From assembly GCA_937879825.1 (NCBI GenBank), contig CALFMQ010000378.1, positions 1 to 8,783 on the forward strand: a stretch of 8,783 nucleotides of DNA, in the 5' to 3' direction. Both the position numbers and the translations under genes were made by a program. The DNA is from an uncultured Phycisphaerales bacterium (GTDB lineage Bacteria; Planctomycetota; Phycisphaerae; Phycisphaerales; UBA1924). Positions 5,433 through 8,783 of this stretch are shown one piece after another (position 1 is the first letter of the stretch; every line of letters begins with the position of its first letter). Under the pieces are notes generated by a model that did no database searches, was not told where the DNA came from, and saw only the letters and a program-made list of their open reading frames with translations.

Positions 5433-5460
5433 AAGAACAACGCCGGCGTGGGTGCCGGCG
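5433..5460 (-). terminator. Intrinsic terminator of the secreted-protein gene
   Basis: Read on the minus strand, CGCCGGC (5460-5454), a 6-nt loop and GCCGGCG (5447-5441) form a perfect 7-bp GC stem, followed by TTGTTCTT (5440-5433). It lies 42 bp after the stop of the 5503-6165 gene and just upstream of the candidate ppa promoter, so it separates the two transcription units. Confidence 0.7.
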
Positions 5461-5502
5461 CTGCTCCGAGAGTGTGAGATGAGAGAAGGAGTGTGCTTTG
5501 GT

Positions 5503-6165
5503 TCAGCGGCGACGGCGACGCATGGCGCAGATGCCGGTCATGGCCAGAAGGGCAGAACTTCCGGGGGTGGGGACCATGAACTGGACGATGGACGCGGCGG
5601 AAGCGTTGCCGATCGAGCCGCCGGAGAAGTCGAGGGAGGAGAAGTCGGCGGGGTCGTTGCCGAGCGTGTTGACGAAGTCCTGCACGATGAAGAGCCAGGT
5701 TTCTCCGGGTTCGAAGATGCCGTCGTTCGCCATGGACTCGAAGAAGAGGGGGCGGTTGTCGCCGACACCGTCGATGCGGAAGGCGAAGGTCGCGAAGGAG
5801 TTGGGCGGCGGGAGTTCGTCGGTGGATGCGATGCCGTCGACGTTGGAGAAGGTGGTCTCGATGTCGCCGACGTAGAAGAGTTCGCGCCAGGCAAGGCCCG
5901 TGGTGTTGGTCATCTGAATGACGCGATTGGGGATGTTGGGGTCGTCGGTCATGGCGCAGGCGGAGTCGAAGGTGAAAGTTGAGGCGGCGGTGATCCGCTC
6001 ATCGGAAGGGAAGAGGGGGCCGGTGCCCAGCTCTTCCGTCGCGATGCGGTCGCCGAAGTCGTCGCAACCGGGGAGGTCGAAGTAGCGCCCGTCCACGGGG
6101 TTGGCGGCGGCGATGGACGCGAGGGTGAGAGATGCGGCGGTGACGGTAAAGGTGCGGGTGTTCAT
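5503..6165 (-). CDS. Secreted hypothetical protein with PEP-CTERM-like C-terminal sorting tail
   Basis: The 220-aa protein begins MNTRTFTVTAASLTLASIAAANP, a signal peptide with likely cleavage after AAA (residue 21). The mature part is acidic, rich in Asp, Thr, Ser and Phe, with two cysteines (C34, C70) that could form a disulfide. I recognise no enzymatic domain. The C-terminus is VPTPG (198-202), a short hydrophobic segment (SSALLAMTGICAM) and five arginines. This has the layout of PEP-CTERM/exosortase sorting signals in the proline-threonine-proline-glycine variant; the hydrophobic stretch is unusually short. Inference: it is exported, then processed or anchored at the cell envelope. The ATG at 6165 has AGGAGA about 7 nt upstream, which fixes the start. 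It is transcribed alone, with its own terminator at 5433-5460, and is divergent from the methyltransferase at 6319. Confidence 0.8.
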   Translation of the reverse strand: MNTRTFTVTAASLTLASIAAANPVDGRYFDLPGCDDFGDRIATEELGTGPLFPSDERITAASTFTFDSACAMTDDPNIPNRVIQMTNTTGLAWRELFYVGDIETTFSNVDGIASTDELPPPNSFATFAFRIDGVGDNRPLFFESMANDGIFEPGETWLFIVQDFVNTLGNDPADFSSLDFSGGSIGNASAASIVQFMVPTPGSSALLAMTGICAMRRRRR

Positions 6166-6201
6166 TGGGTTGTCTCCTCTGAGCGCTTTCTGCGGGTGTG
6201 T

Positions 6202-6227
6202 GTGAGCGGCGACGATTGCCGGCTCAC
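6202..6227. repeat. Inverted repeat in the leader of the secreted-protein gene
   Basis: GTGAGCGGC (6202-6210) and GCC-G-GCTCAC (6218-6227) form a 9-bp stem with one bulged G and a 7-nt loop. It lies about 37 bp upstream of the ATG at 6165 and 92 bp from the divergent ATG at 6319. It could be a leader hairpin on the minus-strand mRNA or a binding site for a dimeric regulator. I cannot tell which, and recognise no known operator. Confidence 0.35.
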
Positions 6228-6318
6228 CCCCCTCGCCCTTGATCTGCGCGGCGGGCGGGTTTCTCTCAGGGGAGACGAAAGTTTTTTGCGGGCGGGCATG
6301 TGCGGTAGTCTGGGGGGT

Positions 6319-6972
6319 ATGAGCGACATTGCTGGCGAAGTGAAGCCGATGAATGCCGACTTCCTGGGCGGGCCGCCGGGGGTATTCGAGACCGTTGGGC
6401 GGGAGCAGCTGGCGGTGCTCCTCGAACACGGTTTGTCGTTCGAGAGCACGGTGCTGGATATCGGTTGCGGGTGCCTGCGGGGTGGGCGGTGGATCATCCC
6501 GCTCCTGGAGCCGGGGCATTACTGCGGGATCGAGCCGCAGATGGACATGGTGCGGAAGGGGCTGGAGCGGTTTCTCGAGCCGGGGATGGCGGAGCTCAAG
6601 AGGCCGCGGTTCGAGCACAACGATCGGTTCGATGCGTCGTCGTTCGGCGTGAAGTTCACGCACTTCCTGGCGCGATCGGTGTGGACGCATGCGAGCAAGC
6701 GGCAGATCGGCGCGATGCTCGATACGGTTCGCGCGCACGGGACGGAGGACTGCGTGTTCCTGACGAGCATGCGCCCGGCGCGGGCGCTGCGGAATGAGGA
6801 CTACACGGGGGATGCGTGGGTCGGGCGGAGCCACGAGTCGGAGGAGGGCGGGATGGTGCGCCACTCGATGGCGTGGGTGAAGAAGGCGGCGTCGGAGCGC
6901 GGGCTGCGGGCGGCGTTGATTGCCCGGCGCGCGGTGAACGGCCAGCCGTGGTGCCTGATTCGGCGGGTGTAG
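6319..6972 (+). CDS. Class I SAM-dependent methyltransferase, substrate unknown
   Basis: The 217-aa protein has motif I VLDIGCGCLRGGRWIIPLL (45-63) followed by GHYCGIEPQ (66-74), with E72 as the acidic residue that binds the SAM ribose. The GCGxLRGGR...YxGIEP pattern belongs to a methyltransferase group I associate with sugar or cell-surface polymer biosynthesis genes, but no such genes adjoin it, so the substrate is unknown. The later KFTHFLARSVWTHASKRQI region fits motifs IV-V. The ATG at 6319 begins MSDIAGEVKP; an earlier in-frame ATG at 6298 would add seven residues. No clear Shine-Dalgarno is present. TAGTCT (6306-6311) lies 7 nt before the ATG and could be a -10 box of a leaderless mRNA. 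It stops with TAG and is convergent with tsaC, 25 bp away. Confidence 0.87.
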   Translation: MSDIAGEVKPMNADFLGGPPGVFETVGREQLAVLLEHGLSFESTVLDIGCGCLRGGRWIIPLLEPGHYCGIEPQMDMVRKGLERFLEPGMAELKRPRFEHNDRFDASSFGVKFTHFLARSVWTHASKRQIGAMLDTVRAHGTEDCVFLTSMRPARALRNEDYTGDAWVGRSHESEEGGMVRHSMAWVKKAASERGLRAALIARRAVNGQPWCLIRRV

Positions 6973-6997
6973 ATCGGAGCGTGGCTTGCGCGGCGAG

Positions 6998-7600
6998 TCA
7001 GAGAAGGCCGAGATCGCGCGGGGATAGGGTTCCTTCCCGGAGGACTCTCGGATTGTGCGGATCGGCCAGTGAGAGCACGGTGGAGGCGACGCCCGAGTTG
7101 GCGCAGTCGTAGTCGATGACGAGGAGTGCATCGTCATCGAAGAGCGCGCGGACTTGATCGGCGGTGGTGCACGGGGGATCGCCTGCGCGATTGGCGCTCG
7201 TGCCGACGATGGCGCGCCCGAATGAAGCGATGATGTTGCGCGTGACGGGGTGATCGGGGCAGCGGAGCCCGACGGTATCGTCGGGCGCGACGGCGCGGGG
7301 GCTGAGTTCATCGGCGCGAGCGCGGAGGATGATGGTGAGCGGGCCGGGCCAGAACTTGTTTGTGAGTTGCTGCGCGATGGCGGGCCACTCGCTGGCGTAG
7401 CGTCTGGCCATGTGCGCGTCGGACACATGGAGCGACATGACTTTGGCGGCGTCGCGTCCCTTGAGGGTGTAGATGCGTTCGATGGCCTGCGAGTTGTGCG
7501 CATCGGCGCCTAGGCCGAAGACCGTTTCGGTGGGAAAGGCGATCACGCCCCCGGCGCGGAGATGCTCGACGGCGCGCGTGGTGGCGTCTTGCGTGCTCAC
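6998..7600 (-). CDS. tsaC: L-threonylcarbamoyladenylate synthase (TsaC/Sua5/YrdC family)
   Basis: This enzyme uses threonine, bicarbonate and ATP to make threonylcarbamoyl-AMP, the precursor of the universal t6A37 modification of ANN-decoding tRNAs; the TsaBDE proteins complete the transfer. The 200-aa product is the single-domain (TsaC-like) form without the extra Sua5 domain. It shows GGVIAFPTETVFGLGADA (17-34), IYTLKGRDAAKVMSLHV (43-59), WPGPLTIIL, and VGTSANRAGDPP, the family's SAN motif. The family usually reads KxRPxxxPL after the Tyr; here it is KGRDAAKVM, so two conserved prolines are replaced. The GTG start at 7600 overlaps the stop of the TolC-family gene by GTGA, which implies translational coupling despite unrelated functions. 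No Shine-Dalgarno is seen. Confidence 0.92.
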   Translation of the reverse strand: MSTQDATTRAVEHLRAGGVIAFPTETVFGLGADAHNSQAIERIYTLKGRDAAKVMSLHVSDAHMARRYASEWPAIAQQLTNKFWPGPLTIILRARADELSPRAVAPDDTVGLRCPDHPVTRNIIASFGRAIVGTSANRAGDPPCTTADQVRALFDDDALLVIDYDCANSGVASTVLSLADPHNPRVLREGTLSPRDLGLL

Positions 7601-8783
7601 GGGGACGGTTCGGCGGCCTCGGGGACGACGAACCGGATTCCGTTGCGTTCGAGCGCGGTGCCGGTCGCGGCGACGAGTTCGGCCAGCGCGATCTGGTAGT
7701 TGATCAGCGCCTGAGCCTCTTCGAGTTCGGCGTTGGCGAGGGACTCCTGGCGGCGGAACTTGAGGTCGAGGAAGTCCGGGCTCAGGGCCTGGGTGGTGCG
7801 TTCGAGGACCTGCAGCGTGCGGACATTCTCGGTTGCGGCGAGACGCGCGGTGCGGGACTGCTCGATGAGTTTGTAGTTGGTCTCGACCTGGCGCAGCGCG
7901 CGTTTGACTTCGAGCACGATGCGCTGGACGGCGGCGCGATAGTCGACGGAGGCCTGCATGAGTTCGAGCTGGCGCTGGCGGTACTGGGCTTCGCCGGCGC
8001 GGTTGCCGATGGGCTGCTCGAATCGGATTCCCGCGAGGAGATCGACGAACTGCGCTTCGGTGATGTCCTCGTAGGCCTCGCCGAGGTCTTCGTTGAGCCC
8101 TTGGAAGCGGGCTTGTGCGGTGAGGTCGAGGAGGGGGAGGCGGAGGGAGTCGGCAACCTGCCTGCGGATCGAGGCGTCCTGGATGTTGAGCAGGGCGCGC
8201 TGGAGTTCCGGTCGGTTGTCGATGGCGGCGGTGAGCGCATCGAGCAAACTGAAGGTGATGGGCTCGTCCACGGGCGCGTCGGCGGGGACGAGGAGCGCCT
8301 CGCCGCCGGTTGTGAGTTCGGGATCGTTGATGATCGATTTGAGCTCGTCGGAGGCGTTGCGGAGGGCGTTGACTGCGCGGATGACGTTGCCCTTGCGGCG
8401 TTCGACGGTGGCTACGGCGTCGGCGTACTCGGCGGGTCGGACATCGAAGACGCGCCGGTTGGCGAGGATGTCGCGCGTCTCGACGCCGCGCTCGAGGAGT
8501 CGCTGCTGAATCTGGAGATTCTGTCGGGCTAGCGCGAGGTTCCAGTAGGCGCGTTCGGCGTCCGTGGTGGTCGCGAGTAGCGATTGCTTGAGTTGGTAGA
8601 TGGAGGTGCGTTCGAGGTTGCGCGCGAGGCGGACTTCTGCGAGGGCGACATCGGAGCCGAAGCCGCGGAGGAGCGGCTGATTGAGCTGGAGATTGACGAA
8701 GGGGGACTGTGCCGGGTCGGGGAAAACGGAGACGCCGGGCGATTGGTTGTCGCGGTACCCCTGACCCTGTGACACGGTGAACT
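7597..8783 (-). CDS. TolC-family outer membrane efflux protein, N-terminus outside the window
   Basis: TolC-family proteins are trimeric outer membrane channels with a long periplasmic alpha-helical barrel. They pair with an inner membrane pump and a periplasmic adaptor for efflux or type I secretion. About 395 codons are present and the frame runs off the right edge (reading ...FTVSQGQGYRDN), so signal peptide and start are missing. Visible hallmarks are LQLNQPLLRGFG, which opens the first OEP repeat, AERAYWNLALARQNLQIQ helices, NRPELQ, and a second repeat with IRFEQPIGNRAGEAQYRQRQLELMQA. Long Ala/Leu/Gln/Arg heptad-like helices and a final NYQIALAELVAATGTAL follow. The stop overlaps tsaC by 4 bp. 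A pump and adaptor gene may lie further right, upstream of this gene. Confidence 0.92.
   Translation of the reverse strand, partial: FTVSQGQGYRDNQSPGVSVFPDPAQSPFVNLQLNQPLLRGFGSDVALAEVRLARNLERTSIYQLKQSLLATTTDAERAYWNLALARQNLQIQQRLLERGVETRDILANRRVFDVRPAEYADAVATVERRKGNVIRAVNALRNASDELKSIINDPELTTGGEALLVPADAPVDEPITFSLLDALTAAIDNRPELQRALLNIQDASIRRQVADSLRLPLLDLTAQARFQGLNEDLGEAYEDITEAQFVDLLAGIRFEQPIGNRAGEAQYRQRQLELMQASVDYRAAVQRIVLEVKRALRQVETNYKLIEQSRTARLAATENVRTLQVLERTTQALSPDFLDLKFRRQESLANAELEEAQALINYQIALAELVAATGTALERNGIRFVVPEAAEPSP

Noticed and set aside
5503..7503. A 666-codon open frame on the minus strand spanning the secreted protein, the methyltransferase and tsaC
   Set aside because: Its first two thirds are Arg/Pro/Ser-rich shadow translation opposite or out of frame with recognised genes. 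Only the part from the ATG at 6165, with its Shine-Dalgarno and signal peptide, is real.
8773..8775. GTG at 8775 as the start of the TolC-family gene
   Set aside because: The frame stays open to the window edge, and family proteins need a signal peptide and further N-terminal residues, so this GTG is internal.
1..8783. CRISPR arrays, insertion sequences, integration sites, tRNA or rRNA genes, or a novel defence system
   Set aside because: By eye I found no regularly spaced repeats, transposase or integrase motifs, terminal inverted repeats, cloverleaf signatures, or clustered unknown genes. The region is housekeeping in character.

Overview
The window looks like ordinary chromosomal DNA from a high-GC bacterium, most likely a planctomycete of the Phycisphaerae type. 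That placement is inference. It rests on the high GC, frequent GTG/TTG starts, a bL34 protein beginning MHYEHRQSKVKRKR, and an exported protein ending in a VPTPG / short hydrophobic stretch / five-arginine tail, a planctomycete-style PEP-CTERM variant. I see no phage, transposon, CRISPR array, tRNA, rRNA or defence island.

Layout. 1-313 (minus) is the 5' end of uvrA, which carries an in-frame TAG just before the conserved EHNLK block. 454-1263 (minus) is rnc (RNase III). A G-run region lies between the two. 1264-1626 is a spacer holding a good promoter for rpmH (1627-1773, plus; 48-aa bL34), followed by a strong intrinsic terminator. 1855-3389 (minus) is a two-gene operon: a SpoU/TrmH rRNA methyltransferase, then rpiA, joined by an ATGA overlap. 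3383-4183 (plus) is a class I SAM methyltransferase whose start overlaps the divergent SpoU start. A UUCG-loop hairpin separates it from the convergent ppa-hpt pair (4243-5405, minus). 5503-6165 (minus) is a secreted, C-terminally anchored hypothetical protein ending at an intrinsic terminator. 6319-6972 (plus) is a second class I SAM methyltransferase. 6998-8783 (minus) is a TolC-family outer membrane protein (N-terminus outside the window) overlapping a TsaC/Sua5-type gene by GTGA.

How the genes work together. Most are housekeeping: DNA repair (uvrA), RNA processing and modification (rnc, the SpoU gene, tsaC), translation (rpmH) and nucleotide metabolism. RpiA interconverts ribulose-5-P and ribose-5-P, the precursor of PRPP. 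Hpt uses PRPP and releases pyrophosphate. The adjacent ppa product hydrolyses pyrophosphate, which pulls the Hpt reaction forward. The cell-envelope genes are the PEP-CTERM-like protein and the TolC-family exporter.

I did not find an undescribed multi-gene system. The points most worth checking are the interrupted uvrA start, loss of one acidic active-site residue in RNase III, the G-run cluster between rnc and uvrA, an rpmH without rnpA beside it, and possible leaderless promoters.
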